Assembly: GCF_000317305.3 (NCBI RefSeq)
Contig: NC_023036.2
Coordinates: forward strand, 3,596,001 to 3,660,000
Origin: Mycolicibacterium neoaurum VKM Ac-1815D
GTDB taxonomy: Bacteria > Actinomycetota > Actinomycetes > Mycobacteriales > Mycobacteriaceae
DNA: 64,000 bases
Direction: 5' to 3'
Within the stretch, counting starts at the first letter, position 1; each line of letters starts with the position of its first letter. The translations under genes and the position numbers were made by a program. Shown one piece after another: positions 38,879-46,276 of this stretch. The notes below the pieces were generated by a model. The model ran no database searches. It was given only the letters and a program-made list of their open reading frames with translations, and was not told where the DNA came from.

Positions 38879-39061
38879 TCAGCTCCCCGACCTGCGACCG
38901 AGCGCCGTCAGGTCGATGGTGCCGTCGAGGTGGGCGCCGATGGCCGCACCTGCGGCACCGAGCACCAGGGCCAGCAGGAAGCCGATCAGCCCGCCGGTCA
39001 CCGCCGCGATGGCCACCAGCAGGCCCGCGAAAAGCCCTGGTATCACATACTTTTCAGTCAT
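38879..39061 (-). CDS. small DUF2273-like membrane protein
   Basis: 60 aa: MTEKYVIPGL followed by two hydrophobic helices rich in G/A/L and a short polar end. GAGGAGA lies six bases before the ATG. Asp23 clusters regularly include such a two-helix protein. The longer open frame to 39316 is the next gene's shadow. Confidence 0.72.
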   Translation of the reverse strand: MTEKYVIPGLFAGLLVAIAAVTGGLIGFLLALVLGAAGAAIGAHLDGTIDLTALGRRSGS

Positions 39062-39098
39062 TGTCTTCTCCTCTAGGGTTAACGTCCGGCAGCTCTGA

Positions 39099-39374
39099 TC
39101 ACGGGGCCGCCACATCTCCGACCACCACCTGCACCGGCACCCCGGCGGCGGCGCTTGCCACCTGCTGCACCCGGGTGGCGGTGTCGAGAAGGTTCCCCCG
39201 AAGCGCAAGGACGACGTGAACCTTGCCGTCCTGGGGGCCCAACCGGATCCCGCCGACCGTGCGGCCGGGCAGATACGTGGTCGGGACGCCGGGGCCGGAG
39301 TGCAGGCCGACCACACCGTCGACGGCGGTCACCGCCGCGACGACGCGATCGACCCGCTCACTCGCGGCGCTCAC
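39099..39374 (-). CDS. small Asp23-like protein
   Basis: 91 aa, starting with GTG overlapping the asp23 stop (GTGA). The pattern VTAVDGVVGLHSG...KVHVVLALRGNLLDTATRVQ resembles one alpha-beta Asp23 unit. No membrane segment. Likely a partner of the full-length Asp23 protein encoded just upstream. Confidence 0.7.
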   Translation of the reverse strand: MSAASERVDRVVAAVTAVDGVVGLHSGPGVPTTYLPGRTVGGIRLGPQDGKVHVVLALRGNLLDTATRVQQVASAAAGVPVQVVVGDVAAP

Positions 39375-39847
39375 TGGACGCGGGGTTGCGCGTCGGTCGC
39401 GATCTCCTCGCCGTTGTCGTCATCGGCGAAGTGCACGTCGTGCACGGTGATGTTGACCTCGGTCACCTCGAGTCCGGTCATGTTCTCGACCGCGGAGATG
39501 ACGTTGTTGCGGATGCCGTCGGCGAGATCATGAATGGCCACCCCGTACTCGGCGACGATGCCGATATCGACGGCCGCCTGGCGCTCGCCGACCTCGACAT
39601 TGACGCCCTGGGTGAGGTTCTGGGTACCGGGCAAAGTCTCGCGCAGTTTCCCTACCACCCGAGCGGCCTGGCCGCCGAGGTCGTAGACGCCGTCGACCTC
39701 GCGGGTCGCGATGCCGGCGATCTTCGACACGACGACGTCGGCGATGGTGGTCACGCCATGGTCGGAAGCCAGCTTCTCCAACTCCTTGCCTGCGCTGTCC
39801 GCCTTGGCTGCGGAGCTGACCTCACGGGACGGTGTTGCGGTGGTCAT
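39371..39847 (-). CDS. Asp23/Gls24 family envelope stress protein
   Basis: 158 aa from the ATG at 39847, which has AAGGAG about seven bases upstream. Asp23 features: IADVVVSKIAGIATREVDGV, VNVEVGERQAAVDIGIVAEYG and VTEVNITVHDVHFADD. Soluble; in Firmicutes the protein coats the inner membrane and its loss triggers an envelope stress response. First gene of a six-gene minus-strand series ending with the CsbD-like gene, divergent from the sigma factor. Confidence 0.88.
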   Translation of the reverse strand: MTTATPSREVSSAAKADSAGKELEKLASDHGVTTIADVVVSKIAGIATREVDGVYDLGGQAARVVGKLRETLPGTQNLTQGVNVEVGERQAAVDIGIVAEYGVAIHDLADGIRNNVISAVENMTGLEVTEVNITVHDVHFADDDNGEEIATDAQPRVQ

Positions 39848-39877
39848 CTGAGTCTCCTTCACGAGTTCCTCCAGCTC

Positions 39878-39904
39878 GGAACATTTTGTCCGGCTCACAT
39901 GGTT
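39878..39904 (+). promoter_or_regulatory. possible ECF-type promoter before the sigma gene
   Basis: GGAAC (39878-39882), 18 bases, then GGTT (39901-39904). GGAAC-N17/18-GTT is the consensus of mycobacterial SigE/SigH-like factors. It points to the sigma gene at 39993, leaving about 80 bases of leader. One match in a short region is weak evidence. Confidence 0.35.
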
Positions 39905-39992
39905 AGTCGGGGCCGAGTGCGTGAAGCGCACGCACGGGAGATGTAGAACACAGCGGGTTTGAAATGTGCGCCAAATGGACAACTAGTGCCAG

Positions 39993-40538
39993 GTGCTCGA
40001 CTCGCTGTCCGATGAGACGCTCGCCCGACGCGCTCAGCGGGGTGATTCGGCAGCGTTCGACGTGTTGGTCGTCCGGCATGCACCGGCGTTGCTGAAGTTC
40101 GTCAGGCAAACGTATCCGGAGTCCGGCGACTGCGACGATATCGTCCAGGAGACCTTCATCGCCGCATGGAAGGCGCTGCCCAACTTCGCATTCCGTTCCG
40201 CGTTCCGAACGTGGCTGTACTCCTTGGCGTCTCGCAAGACCGTCGATGCGATGCGCCGCCGGCGACCACAGAACGATCTGGACTCGGCGCCGGAGACCCC
40301 CGACTTCCGACCTGGGCCCGGCCAGCGGGCCGAGCACGCCGCGTTCTTGACGACCCTGAACCGCGAACTGGCCAAGCTGCCCTACCCGGCGCGCGCCGCG
40401 TGGTGGCTCCGCGAGGTCTATGACCTGCCGGTGGCCGAAATCGCCACGGTGCTGCACACGACCGAGGGTTCGGTCCGAGGATTGTTGCAGCGCACCCGGA
40501 AACGTCTGGCCACCACACTGGAGGAGTTCCGACCATGA
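39993..40538 (+). CDS. ECF-type RNA polymerase sigma factor
   Basis: 181 aa with a GTG start. Region 2 spans about 10-85 (DDIVQETFIAAWKAL, FRTWLYSLASRKTVDAMRR). Region 4 spans about 120-175 (LPVAEIATVLHTTEGSVRGLLQRTRKRL). There is no C-terminal extension. The ATGA overlap with the next gene and divergence from the Asp23 cluster suggest that it responds to envelope or membrane stress and may control both sides. Confidence 0.9.
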   Translation: MLDSLSDETLARRAQRGDSAAFDVLVVRHAPALLKFVRQTYPESGDCDDIVQETFIAAWKALPNFAFRSAFRTWLYSLASRKTVDAMRRRRPQNDLDSAPETPDFRPGPGQRAEHAAFLTTLNRELAKLPYPARAAWWLREVYDLPVAEIATVLHTTEGSVRGLLQRTRKRLATTLEEFRP

Positions 40539-41104
40539 GGACGACCGGCCGGTTTTACAGTGGTGCCTCGGTGCGCAACACTGGAGACGATATGAGCACG
40601 GCAGCGCGGGACGATTACGAAGCCACCGCCGAGGCGGCGGCCTGGATCGCCGATGCCACCCGCCGATTTGCCGGTCTGCGCGAACCGGAGGCCGAGAGCG
40701 ACACCCGTTGGGCCGAAACCGGTTCGGCTCTGACTGAACTGAGAAGTGGCATCGCCCAACGCATTTCGGCGTTACCGCGGCGAGGCAAGCTGATCCGCAC
40801 CGCACGCGAGGGCATCGGCGTCACACATATCGCGTTGGCCAAGCTGCTCACCTGGGCGCTGGCCGAACCGGCAGCCGAGGTCGCCGCGGCCGTCGCAGAT
40901 GTCGAGCTCAGCGTGCAGGACGATGTCCTGACCGCCGTTCACATCCACCTCATCGGCATCGGCGCCGAGCAGCGACGACACACCTATCTGCAGGACGGCG
41001 ATTCACTGCGCCGCGATGCGGCCGTGGTGCTGCGCGAGACGATCGGTGTCGACACCGCCGAGATCACCGCGACCTGGGATGACGTGGTCGTCACCGGTCG
41101 GTGA
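40535..41104 (+). CDS. Asp23-like protein coupled to the sigma factor
   Basis: 189 aa from the ATG at 40535 (or 170 aa from an internal ATG at 40592, MSTAARDDY). Family not firmly recognised. The C-terminal half, with VADVELSVQDDVLTAVHIHLIGIG and TAEITATWDDVVV, looks like an Asp23 alpha-beta unit. The N-terminal part is helical. Stop/start overlap with the sigma gene is the normal place for an anti-sigma factor, but no zinc motif or membrane helix is present. Confidence 0.65.
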   Translation: MRTTGRFYSGASVRNTGDDMSTAARDDYEATAEAAAWIADATRRFAGLREPEAESDTRWAETGSALTELRSGIAQRISALPRRGKLIRTAREGIGVTHIALAKLLTWALAEPAAEVAAAVADVELSVQDDVLTAVHIHLIGIGAEQRRHTYLQDGDSLRRDAAVVLRETIGVDTAEITATWDDVVVTGR

Positions 41105-41152
41105 AACCGTGCCGGAATGAGCACGCGGACCGGGTAGCGGCCTGCCGGTGAT

Positions 41153-41512
41153 CTAGCGGCAACAGTTCGGGTCGAGCACCGAACACAGTGCGATCAAGGA
41201 CTCATGGCGGGCGCGGTGATAGACATTCATTCCGCGCCGTTGCGACTCGACGAAGCCCGCTCGCCGCAACTGTGACAGGTGATGACTCACAGTCGATTCC
41301 GATAGCTCCACCGCCGCTGCCAGATCGCAACTGCACACTTCACCCTCGCGGCTGCTGAACAGCAACGACATCAGTTTGACCCGCACCGGATCGGCCAACG
41401 CTTTGAGGCGCAACGCAATCTCCAACGCCGCATCGTCATCGACCGGACCGGCGGCGACCGGCGAACAGCAGACCGGCGTGGATACGTCGATGGTCGGCAG
41501 CGCTTTCGGCAT
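41153..41512 (-). CDS. arsR: ArsR-family arsenite-responsive repressor
   Basis: 119 aa winged-helix repressor. The recognition region is ESTVSHHLSQLRRAGFV. Candidate As(III) ligands are the N-terminal pair C15/C16 and C60/C62 in EVCSCDL. Corynebacterial ArsR also uses an N-terminal Cys pair plus one in the helix-turn-helix region, so this looks like that subtype. A third cysteine pair ends the protein (C117/C118). Divergent from the ars genes, with a shared control region of 97 bases. Confidence 0.9.
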   Translation of the reverse strand: MPKALPTIDVSTPVCCSPVAAGPVDDDAALEIALRLKALADPVRVKLMSLLFSSREGEVCSCDLAAAVELSESTVSHHLSQLRRAGFVESQRRGMNVYHRARHESLIALCSVLDPNCCR

Positions 41513-41520
41513 GAACCCAT

Positions 41521-41560
41521 CCTGCCACACCTTATTGACAAATATCGAAGAGGTGGCAGG
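41521..41560. promoter_or_regulatory. ars operator/promoter region
   Basis: CCTGCCAC (41521-41528) and its complement GTGGCAGG (41553-41560) flank an AT-rich core with TTGACA at 41535-41540, a good -35 for the rightward genes. The dyad sits between arsR and arsI, where ArsR would repress both. Confidence 0.5.
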
Positions 41561-41609
41561 ATCAGCAGCGTCTGCAGTTCGACATAAGCCACAAAGGTAG
41601 GAGGCGGTC

Positions 41610-42053
41610 ATGTCCCGCGCCCAACTCGCCCTCAACGTCGATGACCTCGATCAGGCCATCACGTTCTACTCCAAACTGTTCAACACATCCCCGGCCAAGG
41701 TGAAACCGGGATACGCCAACTTTGCGGTCACCGAACCTCCGCTGAAACTCGTGCTCATCGAAAACCCCGGCCACGGCGGAACGATCAACCACCTCGGCGT
41801 CGAAGTCGAATCCAGCCAGGCCGTCCATGCCGAAATCGCCCGCCTCACCGACGAAGGCATGTTCACCGAAGAGGAAATCGGCACCACCTGCTGTTTCGCC
41901 ACCCAGGACAAGGTGTGGGTGACCGGCCCGGCAGGTGAGAAATGGGAGGTCTACACCGTGCTGGCCGACTCCGACACCTTCGGCACCGGCACGAGCGCAC
42001 CGGTCACCGATGGCAGCGGGGCAGGAACCTGCTGCACCGCCGACAGCGCGTGA
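41610..42053 (+). CDS. cadI: ArsI/CadI-type glyoxalase-fold protein
   Basis: 147 aa. Vicinal-oxygen-chelate fold with H61 (INHLGVEVE), E113 (KWEVYTV) and the vicinal cysteines C94-C95 (GTTCCFATQDKVW), the set needed for C-As lyase activity on trivalent organoarsenicals in ArsI. M. tuberculosis CadI (cadmium-induced, Rv2641) is the close homologue. A second cysteine pair (C141-C142) lies in a flexible C-terminal tail. A strong AGGAGG precedes the ATG. Confidence 0.9.
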   Translation: MSRAQLALNVDDLDQAITFYSKLFNTSPAKVKPGYANFAVTEPPLKLVLIENPGHGGTINHLGVEVESSQAVHAEIARLTDEGMFTEEEIGTTCCFATQDKVWVTGPAGEKWEVYTVLADSDTFGTGTSAPVTDGSGAGTCCTADSA

Positions 42054-43138
42054 CATCCAAAACCGATGCCGGCGGCGAATCGGTCGTCGTCGGGAAACTC
42101 TCGATGCTCGACCGATCTCTCCCGGTCTGGATCGGTGCCGCCATGGTCGCAGGTCTGCTGCTGGGCCGGCTGATTCCCGGCGTCAGCACCGCCCTCAACA
42201 GTGTTCAGGTGCAGGGCATTTCGGTCCCCATTGCCCTTGGCCTGCTGATCATGATGTACCCCGTGCTGGCGAAGGTCCGTTATGACCGGCTGGACACCGT
42301 CACCGGCGACCGCAAGCTGTTGCTGAGTTCCCTTGTCCTGAACTGGTTGATCGGTCCCGCGCTGATGTTCGCACTGGCCTGGCTGCTGGTGCCCGACCTG
42401 CCCGAATACCGCACCGGGCTGATCATCGTCGGCCTGGCACGCTGCATCGCCATGGTCATCATCTGGAACGACCTGGCCTGCGGTGATCGGGAAGCCGCGG
42501 CCGTGCTGGTCGCGCTCAACTCGCTGTTCCAGGTCGTCATGTTCGCCGTGCTGGGCTGGTTCTACCTGTCGGTGCTGCCGGGGTGGCTGGGCTGGGACAC
42601 CGCGTCCATCAACGCCTCACCGTGGCAGATCGCCCAATCCGTCTTGGTGTTCCTGGGCATCCCGCTCCTGGCGGGCTATCTGTCCCGGCGACTTGGCGAG
42701 AAAGCCAAAGGCCGCACCTGGTACGAAACCCGATATCTGCCGAAGGTCGGGCCGTGGGCGCTCTACGGCTTGCTGTTCACCATCGTCATCCTCTTTGCGC
42801 TGCAAGGCGAACAGATCACCAGCCGACCAGTCGACGTGGTGCGCATTGCCGCTCCCCTGCTGATCTATTTCGCCGTCATGTGGGGCGGCGGATACCTGCT
42901 CGGGGCCGCGCTCGGACTGGGTTACGAGCGCACCACCACGCTCGCGTTCACCGCGTCCGGCAACAATTTCGAACTCGCCATCGCCGTGGCCATCGCCACC
43001 TACGGAGCCACTTCCGGCCAGGCGCTCGCCGGGGTGGTCGGCCCGCTGATCGAAGTACCGGTCCTGGTCGCCCTCGTCTACGTATCCCTGTTCCTGCGCA
43101 AGCGCTTCTGGCCCCAGACGAAAGCACCGACCACATGA
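42050..43138 (+). CDS. acr3: ACR3-type arsenite efflux permease
   Basis: 362 aa from the GTG that overlaps the cadI stop (GTGA). About ten membrane helices. The two residues required in characterised ACR3 proteins are present: C132 (VGLARCIAMVIIWN) and E308 (GNNFELAIAVA). It exports arsenite using proton motive force. As I recall, the M. tuberculosis homologue Rv2643 is longer and may be an ACR3-ArsC fusion; here the two are separate, with ATGA overlap. Confidence 0.93.
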   Translation: MTSKTDAGGESVVVGKLSMLDRSLPVWIGAAMVAGLLLGRLIPGVSTALNSVQVQGISVPIALGLLIMMYPVLAKVRYDRLDTVTGDRKLLLSSLVLNWLIGPALMFALAWLLVPDLPEYRTGLIIVGLARCIAMVIIWNDLACGDREAAAVLVALNSLFQVVMFAVLGWFYLSVLPGWLGWDTASINASPWQIAQSVLVFLGIPLLAGYLSRRLGEKAKGRTWYETRYLPKVGPWALYGLLFTIVILFALQGEQITSRPVDVVRIAAPLLIYFAVMWGGGYLLGAALGLGYERTTTLAFTASGNNFELAIAVAIATYGATSGQALAGVVGPLIEVPVLVALVYVSLFLRKRFWPQTKAPTT

Positions 43139-43551
43139 GCGACACCAGACCCGCAGTCCTGTTTCTATGCACCCACAATGCCGGGCGCTCCCAGATGGCC
43201 ATGGGTTTCTTCCGCTGCCTCGCCGGCGATCGCGCGGACGTGTACTCGGGTGGATCAGAACCGGCCGCCGCACTCAATCCTGCCGCCGTGGCCGCGATGG
43301 CCGAAAAGCACATCGACATCTCCGGCGAGCAGCCGCAGCGGTGGACCCACGACATCGTCGAAAGGGTGGATGTCGTGGTCTCCATGGGCTGCGGTGACGA
43401 ATGCCCCTACATTCCCGGCAAGCGTTACGAGAACTGGGAACTCGCCGATCCGGCCGGCCAGGACATAGACGCGGTCCGTCCCATCCGCGACGATATCGAA
43501 CGCCGCGTTCGAGTGCTCCTGGACGAACTCGGTGTCCGCCGGCGGATCTGA
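43135..43551 (+). CDS. arsC: arsenate reductase, low-molecular-weight phosphatase type
   Basis: 138 aa. The P-loop CTHNAGRS contains C12 and R18; the general acid is D105 in LADPAG. Additional cysteines C86 and C90 (GCGDECPY) can form the disulfide relay of the thioredoxin-linked class; a mycothiol-linked mechanism is also known in actinobacteria. Reduces arsenate to arsenite for export by the upstream permease. Its stop lies inside a terminator hairpin. Confidence 0.92.
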   Translation: MSDTRPAVLFLCTHNAGRSQMAMGFFRCLAGDRADVYSGGSEPAAALNPAAVAAMAEKHIDISGEQPQRWTHDIVERVDVVVSMGCGDECPYIPGKRYENWELADPAGQDIDAVRPIRDDIERRVRVLLDELGVRRRI

Positions 43552-43562
43552 TCCGCCGGCGG
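43536..43562 (+). terminator. palindrome containing the arsC stop codon
   Basis: CCGCCGGCGGAT (43536-43547) and its exact complement (43551-43562) form a 12-pair stem with a three-base loop; the arsC TGA is at 43549-43551. No U-tract follows. It probably ends the ars transcript before the oppositely oriented tRNA. Confidence 0.7.
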
Positions 43563-43593
43563 CCAGGGACCAACCGCCGTCGATACGGCTACG

Positions 43594-43664
43594 AGCGAGT
43601 GACGGGATTCGAACCCGTGTAAACGGCTTTGCAGGCCGGTGCCTAGCCACTCAGCCACACCCGC
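43594..43664 (-). tRNA. tRNA-Cys (GCA)
   Basis: Reverse-complement cloverleaf: seven-pair acceptor stem GCGGGTG/CACTCGC (one G-U), D stem GCT/GGC, anticodon loop CTGCAAA giving GCA, T arm ACGGG-TTCGAAT-CCCGT, discriminator U. One mismatch closes the anticodon stem. CCA is not encoded. The 5' end is eight bases from the stop of the glycoside hydrolase gene; the 3' end faces the ars operon. Confidence 0.93.
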
Positions 43665-43672
43665 AGCACCGC

Positions 43673-45802
43673 TCAATCTGCCACCGACGGCGACGAGGTC
43701 ACAGAGTTGCGCTCGCCGTGATCGCTACTTCCTCGATCTCCGGTCACCCCTGTCGCACCGTCGTTCTCCCGACCCACCGGGCGTTCCGTGGACCGCATCC
43801 CCGGTTCGACGGCGCTGGCCTCGGTGCGACTCGGCTCCCGACCCACCGCCGGGCGGTCGGTTTTGCCCGCTGAGCTGTCGTCTGCCGACGACCGACTCGA
43901 GGGCCTGGTGAGCTCCGCCCTGATCGACGCCTCGGATGGCTCGGACTCCGCGCGCGTCGGGGTGGTCTCCTCGGTGTCGGTGGACGCCGACGGATCATTG
44001 GCCGGTTCGAGAACCGGTTCCAGCGCCGGGGTTTCGACGACGGGCTCCTCCACCACCGGCTCGTCGATGACAGGCTCCTCCACCACCGGCTCGTCCACCA
44101 CGGGCTCGTCGACAACAGGCTCGTCCACCACAGGCACGTCCACTTCCGGGACTTCCTGGACAGGCGCTTCGACAACGGGTTCGACAACGGCTTCGACGAT
44201 GGGCTCTTCCAGAACAGGTTCGCCGACAACGGGATCCGCCGACAACGGATCGGTCGCCGGTTCGACACCCACCCCACCAACGGTTTCCTCCACTGCGACG
44301 GGCGGTTCCGCCGACACCGCCTCGCCCAGCGGTTCGGTGGCCGCGGCGCCGAGCGACCGTGGGGCGTCGAGCGCCTCCGGTGCGTCGACCTCTGCCGGTG
44401 CGTCCGTTCCGGCTTGTTGGTCCGCCATGGCACGCATGCCCGCGCCCACACCGACCGGTTCGGTCGTCGTGCTCGCACCGGTAAGCCCGCCGAGGATCGA
44501 CCCGAGCAGGTTGGTGACCGCCGAGACCACCCCGGCCACCAGATTCGGCACGAAGCTCAACACCTGGGTCACCACGTGCTGGATGAGTTCCAGCAGCGAG
44601 CCCAACGGATTCGACGGGTTGCCCGGATTACCCGGCGAGCATCCGTCCAGGCAATCGATCAGCCGCTGGAAGTCGCGCAGCGCCTCGGGGCTGCCCTTGA
44701 AGTTGCCGTATTCGTCGAACAAGCCGAAGAAGCGTTCGTCGCCAATGGCATTCATATCGTCTTTGGTCGTGTACATGAAGATGGGACCGCCGCCGGAGAA
44801 CGACTGCCATGCATTCAGCAGATCGGTGATGAACGCCAGCTGCTTTTCCGGGGTGACCACGCTGGTCGGCAGACCGTATTCACTGATCCAGATCTTGAGT
44901 TGTTCCTCGCCCGGTTGCTGATGCTGATCCATCAACTCGCGGATCTTCTGGATCTGGAACAGCGGCATCAGTTCGCGCCAGTCCAGCTCGCCCTGCTCGG
45001 AGAATTTGGTATCGAAGTTGTAGGGGTGAATCGAGATCGCATCGAAGAACCCGTCGGCGCCGGCGGCATACATCGCCTCCACGAAGTCGACGGCGTTCAT
45101 CGTGGCATCGCCCCAGGTGAGAGTGGCGCTGACGACGGCGCCGACCACGGTGATATCCGGACTGACCGACTTGAGCGAGGTGTAGGTCGCCTGCAAGAGT
45201 CGGGTGTACTCGACCGGGTCGATGGGGTTCCAGAAGAACGATGAGTTCGGTTCGTTCCACACCTCGTAGGCGGTGATCTTGTCGCGGTACCGATCGGCGA
45301 CGGCGGCCGCGAAGTCGGCGAAGTCCTGCACATCGGACGGATGCCCGCTGCCGGTCGGACCGTCGGTCGCCCAGTCGGGCGACCATTGCAGGACACCGAG
45401 GATGCCCATTCCCCGACGGTCCGCCTCGTAGACGATCTGATCGAGCTTGGCCCAGTCCAGGTCGGCCTCCCAGTCGACCGGAGCACCCATGGGGTCGGTG
45501 GGTTGGACGAAGATCCACGGCACCAGCAGCCGGACGTTCTTCACCCCGAGCGACTCGATCAGATCGAGATGCTCGATCACCTGCTCGAGGCTGTCGGTGA
45601 AGTAGATGTTCGAGTCGGCCATGCCGACGGTCGACGGAGACTCGACGATCGCAGCGACGTTGACGACCTCATGAGCAACCACGCGATGGGTGGCGGGGAT
45701 AGCAAATTGACTAACGGTGGCCGCAACCAAGGCAACCGTTGCGATGCCAATAACGATTCGGTTGGTAAAAGTGCGTACCAGTCGAACACCGCGACCCCAC
45801 AT
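43673..45802 (-). CDS. exported clan-A glycoside hydrolase with repetitive acidic tail
   Basis: 709 aa. A signal/anchor helix (about 14-33) leads to a TIM-barrel domain (about 58-380). The clan GH-A pair is present: acid/base E184 in VWNEPNSS and nucleophile E308 in WISEYGLP, most like GH39/GH5-type enzymes. A linker with CLDGCSPGNPGNPSNP, a hydrophobic segment (LIQHVVTQVLSFVPNLV) and then a long tail rich in E, P, V and T follow, with VVDEP repeats (see 44043-44147). Substrate unknown; an envelope or host polysaccharide is likely. The region upstream is unusually AT-rich. Confidence 0.82.
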   Translation of the reverse strand: MWGRGVRLVRTFTNRIVIGIATVALVAATVSQFAIPATHRVVAHEVVNVAAIVESPSTVGMADSNIYFTDSLEQVIEHLDLIESLGVKNVRLLVPWIFVQPTDPMGAPVDWEADLDWAKLDQIVYEADRRGMGILGVLQWSPDWATDGPTGSGHPSDVQDFADFAAAVADRYRDKITAYEVWNEPNSSFFWNPIDPVEYTRLLQATYTSLKSVSPDITVVGAVVSATLTWGDATMNAVDFVEAMYAAGADGFFDAISIHPYNFDTKFSEQGELDWRELMPLFQIQKIRELMDQHQQPGEEQLKIWISEYGLPTSVVTPEKQLAFITDLLNAWQSFSGGGPIFMYTTKDDMNAIGDERFFGLFDEYGNFKGSPEALRDFQRLIDCLDGCSPGNPGNPSNPLGSLLELIQHVVTQVLSFVPNLVAGVVSAVTNLLGSILGGLTGASTTTEPVGVGAGMRAMADQQAGTDAPAEVDAPEALDAPRSLGAAATEPLGEAVSAEPPVAVEETVGGVGVEPATDPLSADPVVGEPVLEEPIVEAVVEPVVEAPVQEVPEVDVPVVDEPVVDEPVVDEPVVEEPVIDEPVVEEPVVETPALEPVLEPANDPSASTDTEETTPTRAESEPSEASIRAELTRPSSRSSADDSSAGKTDRPAVGREPSRTEASAVEPGMRSTERPVGRENDGATGVTGDRGSSDHGERNSVTSSPSVAD
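44043..44147 (-). repeat. 15-base coding repeats (V-V-D/E-E-P)
   Basis: Seven consecutive degenerate 15-base units, each coding five residues of the type VVDEP or VVEEP, lie inside the glycoside hydrolase gene, with looser copies on both sides. This makes an extended, negatively charged spacer in the protein. Copy number may differ between strains by slippage. Confidence 0.85.
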
Positions 45803-46276
45803 GTGACCACCCAGCTCTCCAGTAATGGCGTCGAACCTGCAGGGATCGACAATGCAGGGAAATTAGCCGACCGGACCGCCTTTCGCGCAACTTACTCAAA
45901 AGTAATGTGAGGATTACTCAGTGGTACATAACTGGACCATCCGTCAGCAAATAATTTTCAGGTCGGTAATTTTCATAGTTTTCTCCGCGGGCGCCGATTC
46001 TGGCAAATGTCACACAAATCAGCCCCACTGCGACGCCTACGCCGCCGAGGGTCACAGCAGACGCAATGGTCCAGCTGGGAGCAGGCTTCCCAGGAACATC
46101 AACGGTTGACCGCCGCCACAGCAGAACTCAGCCGTACCATCACTCACTCTCCAGCTAAGTCCGCCACCGCCGTGCGTACGGTGCGGGCAAAGTCCACCCC
46201 CGGGTGTGGACAACGAGTGCCGATACCGGACACGGTGTCACTTCTCGACACCTGTCTTGACATATGAGATGCCGCC
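45803..46276. other. AT-rich intergenic region without a gene
   Basis: About 470 bases between two minus-strand genes. Bases 45850-46010 are far richer in A and T than the surroundings. Small open frames (for example 45921-46109) have no ribosome-binding site and odd composition. It contains the promoter region of the glycoside hydrolase at the left and a set of AGTAAT inverted repeats (45892-45918). Confidence 0.55.
45892..45918. promoter_or_regulatory. overlapping TTACT/AGTAA dyads
   Basis: TTACT-CAAA-AGTAA (45892-45905) and AGTAAT-GTGAGG-ATTACT (45901-45918) share their middle half-site. Two overlapping perfect dyads look like a regulator-binding site about 90-115 bases upstream of the glycoside hydrolase start. 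The regulator is unknown. Confidence 0.45.

Noticed and set aside
41105..43664. Direct repeat of the tRNA-Cys 3' end marking an ars island
   Set aside because: No second copy of the T-arm or acceptor sequence was found at the far border, and there is no integrase gene.
44043..44147. Possible CRISPR array
   Set aside because: The 15-base repeats are in frame within a gene, have no unique spacers and encode VVDEP units.
45921..46109. Small plus-strand gene in the AT-rich gap
   Set aside because: No ribosome-binding site, no conserved features, composition of non-coding DNA.
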